Shown: one piece after another, positions 8,941-17,281 of the stretch
Layout of the letters: each line of letters begins with the position of its first letter
Numbering within the stretch: position 1 is the first letter of the stretch
Assembly (NCBI GenBank): GCA_964418695.1
Contig: CAYQMN010000001.1
Coordinates: forward strand, 186,001 to 250,000
DNA length: 64,000 nucleotides
From: Prado023 sp964418695
GTDB taxonomy: Bacteria > Actinomycetota > Actinomycetes > S36-B12 > CAIYMF01
Reading direction: 5' to 3'
Notes under the pieces: generated by a model
Seen by the model: the letters and a program-made list of their open reading frames with translations, nothing else
Told to the model about the DNA's origin: nothing
The model's database searches: none
Position numbers and translations under genes: made by a program

Positions 8941-10035
8941 CTAGGGCTGGGCGAAGACGGCCAGGTACGAGGTGTTCGCCTCGTCGTCCGGGCGGACCAG
9001 CGCCAGCAGCTCGCCTGCCTGGCTGAAGAGGGCGTGCGCCCCGACCCGGTCGCTCCAGGTCTGCGCCTCGTCCGGGGCCGCGCCCGCCCCGTCGGCGGCT
9101 CCCCCGGCTGCCGAGGTGCGGAACGGGGCCCAGACCCGCGTCAGGTCGATGGCGCGACCGTGCCGGATCGCGGCATCGTCCCGCTCGGTCACGCTGACGG
9201 CCGGGAACACCGCGCGCGCCACCTCCGCCAGCCCGCTGACCGTGATCGCGCCCCGCTGGTCGCGCTGCTGCGCCAGCTCGTCGAGCGATCGCGCCGAGTC
9301 CAGCAGGAACGGGCCTACCCTGCTGCGGCGCAGCGCCGTCAGGTGGCCGCCGGTGCCCAGACTCTCCCCCAGGTCGCGGGCCAGCGCTCGCACGTACGTC
9401 CCCGACGAGCAGTCGATCGCGACATCCAGGTCGACCGCGCCCAGCTCCGGCAGCCGGCGCAGCGCCAGCAGGTCGAAGCGGCTCACCACGACCGGGCGGG
9501 CCTCCAGCTGGACCGACTCCCCCGCGCGGACCCGGGCGTGCGCCCGCTGGCCGTCGACCTTGATCGCCGACACCGCCGACGGGCGCTGCATGATCGAGCC
9601 GGTCAGCACCGCCATGCCCGCGCGGATGGCGGACTCGGCCAGGTCTGCGGCCAGGGCACCCGGCCCGCGCTCGCCCTGCGCGTCGTCGGTGTGGGTGGCC
9701 CAGCCCAGCCGGATGGTCGCCTCGTAGGCCTTGGACTGCCCGCTCAGGTGGCCCAGCAGCCGGGTGGCCCGCCCGATGCCGACCACCAGCACGCCGGTCG
9801 CCATCGGGTCCAGCGTGCCGGCGTGCCCGACCTTGCGGGTGCCGGCCAGCCGGCGGACCCGGCCGACCACGTCGTGCGAGGTCCAGTCGGCCGGCTTGTC
9901 GATCACCACCACGCCCTCCGGCGCGGCCTGCGTACCCCGAGCCAGCGCCGCCGGAGCGGTCAGCCCGGCGGGCGACTCCACCACGCCCTGCGCTGCCGGC
10001 CCCGGCGCACCCCCGGTCGACGTCCCGGTCATCAT
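8941..10035 (-). CDS. truB: tRNA pseudouridine(55) synthase TruB
   Basis: Isomerises U55 in the tRNA T-loop. GHAGTLDPMATG at residues 70-81 carries the catalytic aspartate (D76), and KAYEATIRLG follows as in the family. 364 aa is longer than the usual ~300, mainly from a ~40-residue Gly/Ala/Pro-rich N-terminus and an Ala/Gly insert near residues 310-325. The start ATG shares one base with the rbfA stop (TGATG), implying translational coupling; a second ATG one codon on is possible. Confidence 0.95.
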   Translation of the reverse strand: MMTGTSTGGAPGPAAQGVVESPAGLTAPAALARGTQAAPEGVVVIDKPADWTSHDVVGRVRRLAGTRKVGHAGTLDPMATGVLVVGIGRATRLLGHLSGQSKAYEATIRLGWATHTDDAQGERGPGALAADLAESAIRAGMAVLTGSIMQRPSAVSAIKVDGQRAHARVRAGESVQLEARPVVVSRFDLLALRRLPELGAVDLDVAIDCSSGTYVRALARDLGESLGTGGHLTALRRSRVGPFLLDSARSLDELAQQRDQRGAITVSGLAEVARAVFPAVSVTERDDAAIRHGRAIDLTRVWAPFRTSAAGGAADGAGAAPDEAQTWSDRVGAHALFSQAGELLALVRPDDEANTSYLAVFAQP

Positions 10036-10508
10036 CAGGCCTGGGTCAGCGGTCCAGCGGCAGCATCATTCTCGTCGGACTCGGCCTGCGCCGAGGTCCG
10101 GTAGGGATCGGGATCGCCCGCGTACTGCGCGCCCTCGGCCACCGCGGCCACCGCCGCGTCGGTCGCCGCGGCCTGCTCCAGCAGCGCGTCGATGTGCCGG
10201 GCGTTCTCCGGGATCGCGTCGGCGACGAACGTGAGCGAGGGAGTGTGTCGCACCCCGGTCTGCCGGCCGACCTCCGTACGCAGCACACCCTTGGCCGAAT
10301 CCAGCGCGGTCGCGGTGTCGGCACGCTCCTGCTCGGAGCCGAGGACCGTGTAGAACACGGTCGCCTCGCGCAGGTCGTTGGTGACCCGGGCGTCGGTGAT
10401 CGTGACGAACCCGAGTCGGGGATCCTTGACCCGGGTCTCCAGCGTCTCGGCGACGATCACCCGCACCCGGTCTGCCAGCCGGCGCACCCGCGCCTCATGC
10501 GAACCCAT
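10035..10508 (-). CDS. rbfA: 30S ribosome-binding factor A
   Basis: Late-stage 16S rRNA/30S maturation factor of KH-like fold. The start MGSHEARVRRLADRV at 10508 is preceded by AAAGGAAG at good spacing, giving 157 aa; the RbfA core (VKDPRLGFVTITDARVTNDL...) is intact, with an acidic, Ala-rich tail. It lies between ylxP and truB in the standard cluster order. Confidence 0.95.
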   Translation of the reverse strand: MGSHEARVRRLADRVRVIVAETLETRVKDPRLGFVTITDARVTNDLREATVFYTVLGSEQERADTATALDSAKGVLRTEVGRQTGVRHTPSLTFVADAIPENARHIDALLEQAAATDAAVAAVAEGAQYAGDPDPYRTSAQAESDENDAAAGPLTQA

Positions 10509-10543
10509 GCTGCTTCCTTTCGATCCGTTCCGCTGTCGTGCTC

Positions 10544-10840
10544 TCAGTCGTCGTCGCCGACGAACCGCTGACGGAGGGCGACGATCTCGAACTCCGGACG
10601 CCCCGCCACGAGCCGCTCGCACGCGTCGAGCACCTCTCGGCAGTGCGCCAGGTCCGGTCCCACCACGGCCACCCCGATCAGGGTGCGCCGGTGCAGGTCC
10701 AGGTGACCGGCCTCTGCCGCAGCCACCTCGAACCGGCGCCGGAGCTCGGCCACCACCCCCCTCACATGGCTGCGCTTGTCCTTCAACGAGCGAACGTCGC
10801 TGGGGAGCAGCAGATCGACATCGAGGATCCCGACGAACAT
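10544..10840 (-). CDS. ylxP: DUF503 family protein (YlxP-like)
   Basis: 98-residue protein of the DUF503 family, found between infB and rbfA in many Gram-positive bacteria. The N-terminus FVGILDVDLLLPSDVRSLKDKR is typical, followed by a basic helix. GGGGAG lies 7 nt before the ATG. Biochemical function is not established; context suggests ribosome biogenesis. It is 22 nt downstream of the infB stop. Confidence 0.9.
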   Translation of the reverse strand: MFVGILDVDLLLPSDVRSLKDKRSHVRGVVAELRRRFEVAAAEAGHLDLHRRTLIGVAVVGPDLAHCREVLDACERLVAGRPEFEIVALRQRFVGDDD

Positions 10841-10862
10841 GTGCTGCTCCCCAGCGCGGCGC

Positions 10863-13823
10863 TCAGGCGCGCTGCTTCTCGCGCATCTCGAAGGTCTCGA
10901 CCACGTCGTCGACCTTCACATCCCCGAACGACCCCAGGCCGATGCCGCACTCGAACCCGTCGCGGACCTCGGTGACGTCGTCCTTGAACCGGCGCAGCGA
11001 GGTGACCGTGAGGTTGTCGGCCACGACCACGCCATCGCGCACCAGCCGGGCCTTGGCGTTGCGCCGGATCTCCCCGGAGCGGACCAGCGAGCCGGCGATG
11101 GTGCCGAACTTGGAGGACTTGTAGATCTCGCGAACCTCGGCGGTGCCGAGCTGGACCTCCTCGTACTCCGGCTTGAGCATCCCCTTCAGCGCCGCCTCGA
11201 CGTCGTCGATCGCCGCGTAGATGACGTTGTAGTAGCGGATGTCCACACCCTCGCGGTCGGCCACCTCGGTCGCCTTGCCCTGCGGGCGGACGTTGAAGCC
11301 GATGATGACCGCGTTGGAGGCCGCCGCCAGCATGACGTTGGTCTCGGTGATCGCGCCGACCCCGCGGTCGATGACGCGCAGCGAGACCTCCTCGCCGACG
11401 TCGATCTGCATGAGGGAGTCCTCGAGCGCCTCGACCGAGCCGGACACGTCGCCCTTGAGGATCAGGTTCAGCTCCTGGATCTCCCCGGTCTCCATCTGCT
11501 TGAGGAAGTCCTCCAGCGTCCGGCGGCCGCGGCGCTTGGCCAGCTGGGCGTTGCGCTCCCGGGCCTGCCGGGTCTGCGCGATCTGACGGGCCACCCGGTC
11601 CTCGGAGACGACCAGGAACGAGTCGCCGGCACCCGGGACCGAGGTCAGGCCGAGCACCTGGACCGGCCGGCTGGGCAGCGCCTCGGTGACGGTGTTGCCG
11701 TCCTCGTCGAGCATCGCCCGGACGCGGCCGTGGGCGTCGCCGGCCACGATCGAGTCGCCGGGGCGCAGCGTGCCGCGCTGGACCAGCACCGTGGCGACCG
11801 GGCCGCGACCGCGGTCCAGGTGCGCCTCGATGGCCACGCCCTGAGCGTCCTGGGTCGGGTTGGCGCGCAGGTCCAGGCTGGCGTCGGCGGTCAGCACGAG
11901 AGCCTCCAGGAGGCCGTCGATGTTCTGCCGCCCCTTGGCCGAGACGTCGACGAACATGGTGTCGCCGCCGTACTCCTCGGCCACCAGTCCGTACTCGGTG
12001 AGCTGGCCGCGCACCTTCGTCGGGTCCGCGCCCTCCTTGTCGATCTTGTTGACCGCGACCACGATCGGCACGCCGGCGGCCTGGGCGTGGTTGAGCGCCT
12101 CCACCGTCTGCGGCTTCACGCCGTCGTCAGCGGCCACCACCAGGATCGCGATGTCGGTGACCTGCGCGCCGCGGGCACGCATGGCGGTGAACGCCTCGTG
12201 ACCCGGCGTGTCGATGAAGGTCAGCCTGCGCTCGTCGTCACCCACCGGGACGGTCACCTGGTAGGCGCCGATGTGCTGGGTGATCCCGCCGGCCTCGTCG
12301 GCCACCACGTTGGTGGAGCGGATCGCGTCGAGCAGCTTGGTCTTGCCGTGGTCGACGTGACCCATGACGGTGACGACCGGCGGGCGCGCGACCAGGTCGG
12401 CGTCGTCGCCCTCGTCCTCGCCGAACTCCAGGTCGAAGGTCTCCAGCAGCTCGCGGTCCTCGTCCTCCGGCGACACGACCTGGACGTCGAAGTCCAGCTC
12501 CTGGCCGAGCAGGCGCAGCGTGTCGTCGTCGACCGACTGGGTCGCGGTGAGCATCTCGCCGAGCTTGAACATGGCCGTGACCAGGTCGGCCGGCGAGGCG
12601 TTGATCCGCTCGGCGAAGTCGGTCAGCGAGGCGCCGCGCGGGAGCCGCACGACCTGGCCGTTGCCGCGGGGCAGCCGGACGCCGCCCAGCGACGGAGCCG
12701 CCATGTTGTCGAACTCTTGACGCTTGGCCTTCTTGGACTTGCGACCGCGGGTGGGGCGTCCACCGGGACGGCCGAACGCGCCGGGCGCACCACCGCGACC
12801 GGGACCACCGGGGCGACCGCCAGGGCCGCCACCGGGACGACCCGGCGCACCGGCTCCGGCACCGGCACCGCCGGGACGGAAGCCACCGGCGCCGCCAGGC
12901 CCACCCGGGCGGAAGCCGCCGGGCCCACCCGGACGACCGCCGCCGGGGCCGCCGGGGCGACCGGGGCCGCCTGGCCGCGCACCCGGGCCACCGGGCCGGG
13001 CGCCGACGCCGGGGCGAGCGGCGGGGCGGGGCGGCATCGAGCCCGGGCTGGGCCGGGGACCACCCGGGCCGCCGGGGCCGACCGGACGCGGAGTGCCGGG
13101 CGTGGCCGTGGGGCGGCCCATGCCGGAGCCGCCGAAGGGATTGTTGCCCGGACGCGGCGCGGGAGCCGGACGACCCATGCCGGCGCCACCGTACGGGTTG
13201 TTGCCCGGACGCGGACCGCCCGGGCTCGCCGGACGCGGGGCCGGGCGCGGCGCGGGCCGCGGGCCAGCCGGGGAGGCGGCGGACGCGCCACCGGGGGCGG
13301 CACCGCCGGGGGCGGCGGGGGCCGAGCCGCCGGGGGCCGCGGGCCGGGCCGCGGGGGTCGAGCCGCCGGGGCTCGAGCCGCCCGCTGCCGGGGCCGCCGG
13401 GGCGGCTGGCGCGGGAGCGCCGGTCCCCGGGGTCGCGGGGGCGGCGGGGCGGGCCGCGGGGGTCGCCGGGCGCGGACCGGCCGGGGTCGCCGCCGGCGCC
13501 GAGGTGGCCGACGAGCTCGGACCAGGCATCCCCGTGGCCGCGGGGGCCGGCCGGGTCGCGGCGGCCGGGGCCGTCGTCGTGGTCGTGGCCGCGGGCGGAC
13601 CGGACTGACGCGGGGGCGCCGGCGTCGGGCGGGCGGAGGCCGCGGGCTTGGCCGCCGGCGCCTCCTTGGCGGGGAACGCCTCACGCAGCTTGCGCTCGAC
13701 GGGGGCCTCGATCGTGGAGGCGGATGACTTGACGTACTCGCCGTTCGCGTTCAACCACGCGACGGCGTCCTTGCTGGGGATGCCCAGCTCCTTGGCCAGT
13801 GCGCTGACCCGGACCTTCGACAC
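10863..13823 (-). CDS. infB: Translation initiation factor IF-2
   Basis: GTPase that delivers initiator tRNA to the 30S subunit. The N-terminal IF2_N region (MSKVRVSALAKELGIPSKD) is followed by ~300 residues of Pro/Gly/Ala/Arg-rich low complexity, including two GNNP(Y/F)GG-GMGRP units. The G domain starts near residue 485 with GHVDHGKT, then DTPGHEAF and NKID, followed by domains II-IV. 986 aa, typical of actinobacterial long IF-2. GTG start with AGGAGAG 6 nt upstream. Confidence 0.97.
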   Translation of the reverse strand: MSKVRVSALAKELGIPSKDAVAWLNANGEYVKSSASTIEAPVERKLREAFPAKEAPAAKPAASARPTPAPPRQSGPPAATTTTTAPAAATRPAPAATGMPGPSSSATSAPAATPAGPRPATPAARPAAPATPGTGAPAPAAPAAPAAGGSSPGGSTPAARPAAPGGSAPAAPGGAAPGGASAASPAGPRPAPRPAPRPASPGGPRPGNNPYGGAGMGRPAPAPRPGNNPFGGSGMGRPTATPGTPRPVGPGGPGGPRPSPGSMPPRPAARPGVGARPGGPGARPGGPGRPGGPGGGRPGGPGGFRPGGPGGAGGFRPGGAGAGAGAPGRPGGGPGGRPGGPGRGGAPGAFGRPGGRPTRGRKSKKAKRQEFDNMAAPSLGGVRLPRGNGQVVRLPRGASLTDFAERINASPADLVTAMFKLGEMLTATQSVDDDTLRLLGQELDFDVQVVSPEDEDRELLETFDLEFGEDEGDDADLVARPPVVTVMGHVDHGKTKLLDAIRSTNVVADEAGGITQHIGAYQVTVPVGDDERRLTFIDTPGHEAFTAMRARGAQVTDIAILVVAADDGVKPQTVEALNHAQAAGVPIVVAVNKIDKEGADPTKVRGQLTEYGLVAEEYGGDTMFVDVSAKGRQNIDGLLEALVLTADASLDLRANPTQDAQGVAIEAHLDRGRGPVATVLVQRGTLRPGDSIVAGDAHGRVRAMLDEDGNTVTEALPSRPVQVLGLTSVPGAGDSFLVVSEDRVARQIAQTRQARERNAQLAKRRGRRTLEDFLKQMETGEIQELNLILKGDVSGSVEALEDSLMQIDVGEEVSLRVIDRGVGAITETNVMLAAASNAVIIGFNVRPQGKATEVADREGVDIRYYNVIYAAIDDVEAALKGMLKPEYEEVQLGTAEVREIYKSSKFGTIAGSLVRSGEIRRNAKARLVRDGVVVADNLTVTSLRRFKDDVTEVRDGFECGIGLGSFGDVKVDDVVETFEMREKQRA

Positions 13824-13942
13824 TTCTCTCCTGTCTTGGTCCGCGCCCGCCGATTCGATCGGCCGTCCTGGCAGGGACCGCTGCTAGCTGGTGGGGATGC
13901 TCATCGCAGTGAGCTCATGGGGTGCTCATTCCGGTGCTCTCC

Positions 13943-14272
13943 TCATGGGTTGAGGGCGGTCGTGTCGCCTGGGCTGCTTGTGATCCACGCACGGACGGGG
14001 GCGAGGTCGAGCGCTCCCTCGACCCGCAGGGCCCTGGGGAACGCCCGGCGTCGCTCCGCCTGGTCCATGCATTCCGGCCGCGGATGCACGTAGGCGCCGC
14101 GGCCCTCATGCACGGACCGAGGATCCGGGACGCACACTCCGTCCCGGGCGGTGACCCGAAGCAGCTCGGACTTCCCTGCTCGCACCCGGCACCCGACGCA
14201 CATGCGCACAGGGCTCAAGCGCGGCGGAGTGCCCTCACGATCAGGGCGCGTCAATTCTAGCCCCTGGCTCAC
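13943..14272 (-). CDS. ylxR: YlxR family (DUF448) RNA-binding protein
   Basis: 109-residue protein with the family signature RMCVGCRVRAGKSELLRV and a later GRGAYVHPRPEC motif. YlxR-type proteins are small RNA- or nucleoid-associated regulators encoded between nusA and infB. The GTG start overlaps the nusA stop as GTGA, which supports this longer start over the internal Met at MCVGCR. The C-terminal ~25 residues are divergent. About 120 bp separate it from infB. Confidence 0.9.
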   Translation of the reverse strand: MSQGLELTRPDREGTPPRLSPVRMCVGCRVRAGKSELLRVTARDGVCVPDPRSVHEGRGAYVHPRPECMDQAERRRAFPRALRVEGALDLAPVRAWITSSPGDTTALNP

Positions 14273-15279
14273 CGAACCGCGGAATCCGGCTCGGGCTCGA
14301 AAGGTGCGGCATCCGAGCGGATGTCGATGCGCCAGCCGGTCAGCCGGGCAGCCAGCCGGGCGTTCTGCCCCTCCCGGCCGATCGCCAGGGACAGCTGGTA
14401 GTCCGGCACGACGACCCGAGCCGAGCGGGTCTCGGCGTCCACCACGGTCACCGAGCTGACCCGAGCCGGGGACAGCGCGTGGGCCACCATCTTCGCCGGG
14501 TCGTCGGACCAGTCGACGATGTCGATCTTCTCGCCGTCCAGCTCGGCCATCACCGCGCGCACCCGCTGGCCCATCGGGCCGATGCAGGCGCCCTTGGGGT
14601 TCAGCCCGGCGCGGTGCGAGCGGACCGCCATCTTGGTGCGATGGCCGGCCTCCCGAGCCAGGGCCACGATCTCCACCGAGCCGTCGGCGATCTCGGGGAC
14701 CTCCAGCGCGAACAGTGCGCGGACCAGGCCCGGATGAGTGCGGGAGAGCACGACCTGGGTGCCGCGCGGGCCGCGCCGGGTGCCGATGACCAGCGCCTTC
14801 ATCCGCGAGCCGTGCGGGTGCCGCTCGGTGGCCACGGCCTCCTGCGGGGCCAGCACCCCCTCCACCCGGCCGAGGTCCACGAAGATCAGCCGCGGGTCAC
14901 TGCCCTGCTGGACCAGACCGGAGACCAGGTCGCCCACCTTGCCGTTGAAGTGCCCGAGCGTGACGTCGTCGGCGGCCTCGCGCAGCCGCTGGACCAGCAC
15001 CTGGCGGGCGGTCGTGGCGGCGATCCGACCGAACCCCTCGGGCGTGTCGTCGTACTCGCGGGGCACGAAGTCCTCGCCGGCCCCTTCCGGGCGGTCCTCC
15101 AGCGCCCACACCGTGACGTGCCCGGAGGACCGGTCCAGCTCGACGCGCGCCTCGCGGACCGCACCGGGCGAGTGGTGGTAGGCGACGAGCAGGGCCTGCT
15201 CGATCGAGTCCACGAGCAGGTCCAGCGCGATCTCCCGCTCGACGGCGACGGCGCGCAGGGCGGCCATGTCGATGTCCAT
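14269..15279 (-). CDS. nusA: Transcription elongation/termination factor NusA
   Basis: Binds RNA polymerase and nascent RNA during pausing and antitermination. 336 aa: N-terminal polymerase-binding domain (MDIDMAALRAVAVEREI), S1 domain (about 110-180), then tandem KH domains with GPMGQRVRAV and AIGREGQNARLAARL. It lacks C-terminal acidic repeats, as usual in actinobacteria. AGGAAGG precedes the ATG at 15279, one nucleotide after the rimP stop. Confidence 0.96.
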   Translation of the reverse strand: MDIDMAALRAVAVEREIALDLLVDSIEQALLVAYHHSPGAVREARVELDRSSGHVTVWALEDRPEGAGEDFVPREYDDTPEGFGRIAATTARQVLVQRLREAADDVTLGHFNGKVGDLVSGLVQQGSDPRLIFVDLGRVEGVLAPQEAVATERHPHGSRMKALVIGTRRGPRGTQVVLSRTHPGLVRALFALEVPEIADGSVEIVALAREAGHRTKMAVRSHRAGLNPKGACIGPMGQRVRAVMAELDGEKIDIVDWSDDPAKMVAHALSPARVSSVTVVDAETRSARVVVPDYQLSLAIGREGQNARLAARLTGWRIDIRSDAAPFEPEPDSAVR

Positions 15280-15280
15280 G

Positions 15281-15913
15281 TCAGTCCTTCCTCAGGGCCA
15301 GGTCGGACGGCGCGTCGGGCGAGTCGGTGGACGGGGTGGTCGCGTCGGTGGGCGGGGCGCCCGCACCAGAGGCGTGCGAGGAGGTGCCCACCTCACCCGG
15401 CCCATCGCTCTCGTCTTCCTGCGCGTCAGAGGCGTCGTCCAGCGGGGTGTCCTCGATGCGGCGCAGCTCGACCTGCACGACGGCCCGGCGCACCTCGGCG
15501 TAGGCCACCTCGACCGGACGGCCTTCACTGTCCAGCACGGCGGCCTGCTCCCCCGCGGACAGCACCCGGGCAGTCAGCGATCGGCCGTCGTGCCGCTCGA
15601 CGCGGACGAGCCGACCAAGTGCCCGCGCCCAGTGCCGCTCGGTGGTGAGCGGCCGGTCCACGCCAGGCGAGCTGACCTCCAGCACGTACGCGGCGCTGCC
15701 CATCACGGTGCTGTCGTCCAGGGCGCGCGAGACCTCCCGGCTGATCTGCGCGACGAGGTCCAGGTCCAGGCCGCCCTCGTGATCGACGATCAGGCGGACC
15801 AAGCGTCGGCTGCCGGCCTTGCGGATCAGCACGTCCTCGAGGTCCGCGCCGTGCCGGGCGAGCAGCGGAGCGGCGAGCTCCCGCAGCGCCGTGGCCTGGG
15901 CCTGGGCCGACAT
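15281..15913 (-). CDS. rimP: Ribosome maturation factor RimP
   Basis: Assists assembly of the 30S head and opens the nusA-infB cluster. The N-terminal domain contains LIVDHEGGLDLD and VLEVSSPGVDRPL, the family hallmark. The start MSAQAQATALREL at 15913 has GAGG upstream and gives 210 aa; the extra length over the family is a Ser/Thr/Pro/Asp-rich tail of ~45 residues after the SH3-like domain. Confidence 0.94.
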   Translation of the reverse strand: MSAQAQATALRELAAPLLARHGADLEDVLIRKAGSRRLVRLIVDHEGGLDLDLVAQISREVSRALDDSTVMGSAAYVLEVSSPGVDRPLTTERHWARALGRLVRVERHDGRSLTARVLSAGEQAAVLDSEGRPVEVAYAEVRRAVVQVELRRIEDTPLDDASDAQEDESDGPGEVGTSSHASGAGAPPTDATTPSTDSPDAPSDLALRKD

Positions 15914-16037
15914 CTCGGACCTCGATCCTGTTGTGATGGAGCAGTTGTGGAGCAACGTTCAGGTGGTCAAGGGTACCGGCGACGCGGGCGTTCGCCAGGC
16001 TCGCGCCGCCGCGAACCGTCCAGGCGTCCATCGGCCC

Positions 16038-16088
16038 GAGCTGGTAGTGAGAACGGGCAAGTCAGTTGGCCATATTCACTACCAACTC
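16038..16088. repeat. 51-nt palindromic intergenic element, copy A
   Basis: The ends form an imperfect inverted repeat (16038-16050 with 16076-16088, 12 of 13 positions complementary). It aligns without gaps to 21721-21771 at 41 of 51 positions. It lies between the divergent rimP and a Tat-lipoprotein gene, so a promoter-region role is possible. Confidence 0.8.
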
Positions 16089-16194
16089 ACGCGGGTCCCG
16101 CGCCCAGACCACACGCAACGCCCACGCGGCGATCGATCGCCTCGAACGAAGCCGGGGTCCGGGTCGCGACCTGACGGATGCGAGGATGCGCGCC

Positions 16195-16704
16195 GTGGAC
16201 CGGCGCAGCTTCCTCGTGCTCGGGGCGGCGACGCTGACCCTGACCGCCTGCACGTCCACCCCCGAGCCGGGACCCGACGAGGCGACCCCGTCGACGCCGG
16301 CCGACGACGACCGGCTGCGCGACTCCGTGGCGACCGCGGAGGTTTCGCTGATCGCGGCGTACCGCGATGCCCTCGCCCAGGCCCCTGAGCTCAAGGCTCA
16401 GCTCGGCCCGTTCCTCGAGCACCATGTGGCCCATCTGGACCGGGTGGCTCCGGGGGACGACCGCGGGGACGCGGCCCCCACCGCGAGCCCCGCCCCCACC
16501 TCTCCCGGCCCGCTCACGGCGGCCCAACGGGCGGCCCTCCTCACCGCGCTCGCCGATGCCGAGGCCCGCGCCCGCCGCAGCCGGATCGCAGACTGCGACG
16601 CCGCCGACTCCGGACAGCTCGCCCACGACCTGGCCCAGATCGCCGCGAGCGAAGGCCAGCACGCCGTCGCGCTCGCCGCCCTGGCCGACGAGGTGAAGCA
16701 GTGA
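16195..16704 (+). CDS. Tat-type lipoprotein with ferritin-like helices
   Basis: Predicted exported lipoprotein. It starts DRRSFLVLGAA, a twin-arginine-like signal, followed by the lipobox LTAC. After a Pro/Asp/Thr spacer the mature part is helical with EV-LIAAY, LEHHVAHLDRV and SEGQHAVALAAL patterns, resembling the E..H helices of ferritin-like proteins (weak inference). GTG 16195 was chosen because GAGG sits 9 nt upstream; the ATG at 16186 abuts that GAGG. The next gene overlaps as GTGA, so the two are co-translated and may act together. Confidence 0.7.
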   Translation: MDRRSFLVLGAATLTLTACTSTPEPGPDEATPSTPADDDRLRDSVATAEVSLIAAYRDALAQAPELKAQLGPFLEHHVAHLDRVAPGDDRGDAAPTASPAPTSPGPLTAAQRAALLTALADAEARARRSRIADCDAADSGQLAHDLAQIAASEGQHAVALAALADEVKQ

Positions 16705-17126
16705 GGCCGGCCGCCAGCGCGAGCGACCAGCTCCAGGCGTTGCAGACCACCCTGGCCGGCGAGCACGCGGCCGTGTGGGCCTGTGGACGAGTGATTGCCG
16801 AGCTCACCGGCGGGGCTCAGCGGGATGCGCGCGCCGAGCTCAACGCCCATCGCCGGGCCCGCGAGGGGCTCGCTGCCCGGATCGTGGCCCGCGGCGGCAC
16901 GCCCGTCGAGGCCGCGCCGGCCTACGTCGAGCCGGTGCCGGTGACCAACGCAGCCACCGCGCGTGAGCTGCTGGCGGGGGTGAACTCCCGACTCGGCGCC
17001 CTCTACGCCGACCTGGCCGGGGCTCTGAACCGAGGCGCCCGCACCAACGACGCGCGGTCCACGGTCCGGGCGGCCCTGCGTGCCCAGCACTGGGGCGAAT
17101 CCCCCACGGCCTTCCCCGGCGGCTGA
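16701..17126 (+). CDS. DUF4439 ferritin-like domain protein
   Basis: 141 aa, all-helical. It begins with SDQLQALQTTLAGEHAAVWACGRV and contains a HRRAREGLAARI segment and a closing DARSTVRAALRAQHWGE, the DUF4439 layout. It lacks a signal peptide and follows the lipoprotein gene with a 4-nt GTGA overlap. A gene of this family near rimP is common in Micrococcales. Function unproven; some di-iron or helical-bundle role is inferred from the fold only. Confidence 0.75.
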   Translation: MRPAASASDQLQALQTTLAGEHAAVWACGRVIAELTGGAQRDARAELNAHRRAREGLAARIVARGGTPVEAAPAYVEPVPVTNAATARELLAGVNSRLGALYADLAGALNRGARTNDARSTVRAALRAQHWGESPTAFPGG

Positions 17127-17238
17127 GGCCCCATCCGGGCGCGGCTGTGGCAGCAGGGGCGATGGCGGCTGCACCAGGGCTGCGACTGCTCCCCTGCCAA
17201 CCCGACCACCCCCACCCCCACCGACCCGGCCACCCGCC

Positions 17239-17257
17239 GGTCGAGCCTGTCGAGACC
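17239..17257. repeat. Intergenic GGTCGAGCCTGTCGAGACC element
   Basis: A 19-nt sequence with the CGAGCCTGTCGAG core that I recall as a frequent dispersed intergenic motif in Micrococcales genomes. It lies in the 155-bp space between convergent DUF4439 and zapE. A related, less perfect sequence (TCTCGACATGCTCGGCC) is near 27915. No function assigned. Confidence 0.35.
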
Positions 17258-17281
17258 TCCGCGTGGGCGCTCGGGCCCGGG

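Noticed and set aside
10776..13727. Very long plus-strand open frame opposite infB
   Set aside because: Antisense frame kept open by high third-position GC; the minus strand carries clear IF-2 motifs.
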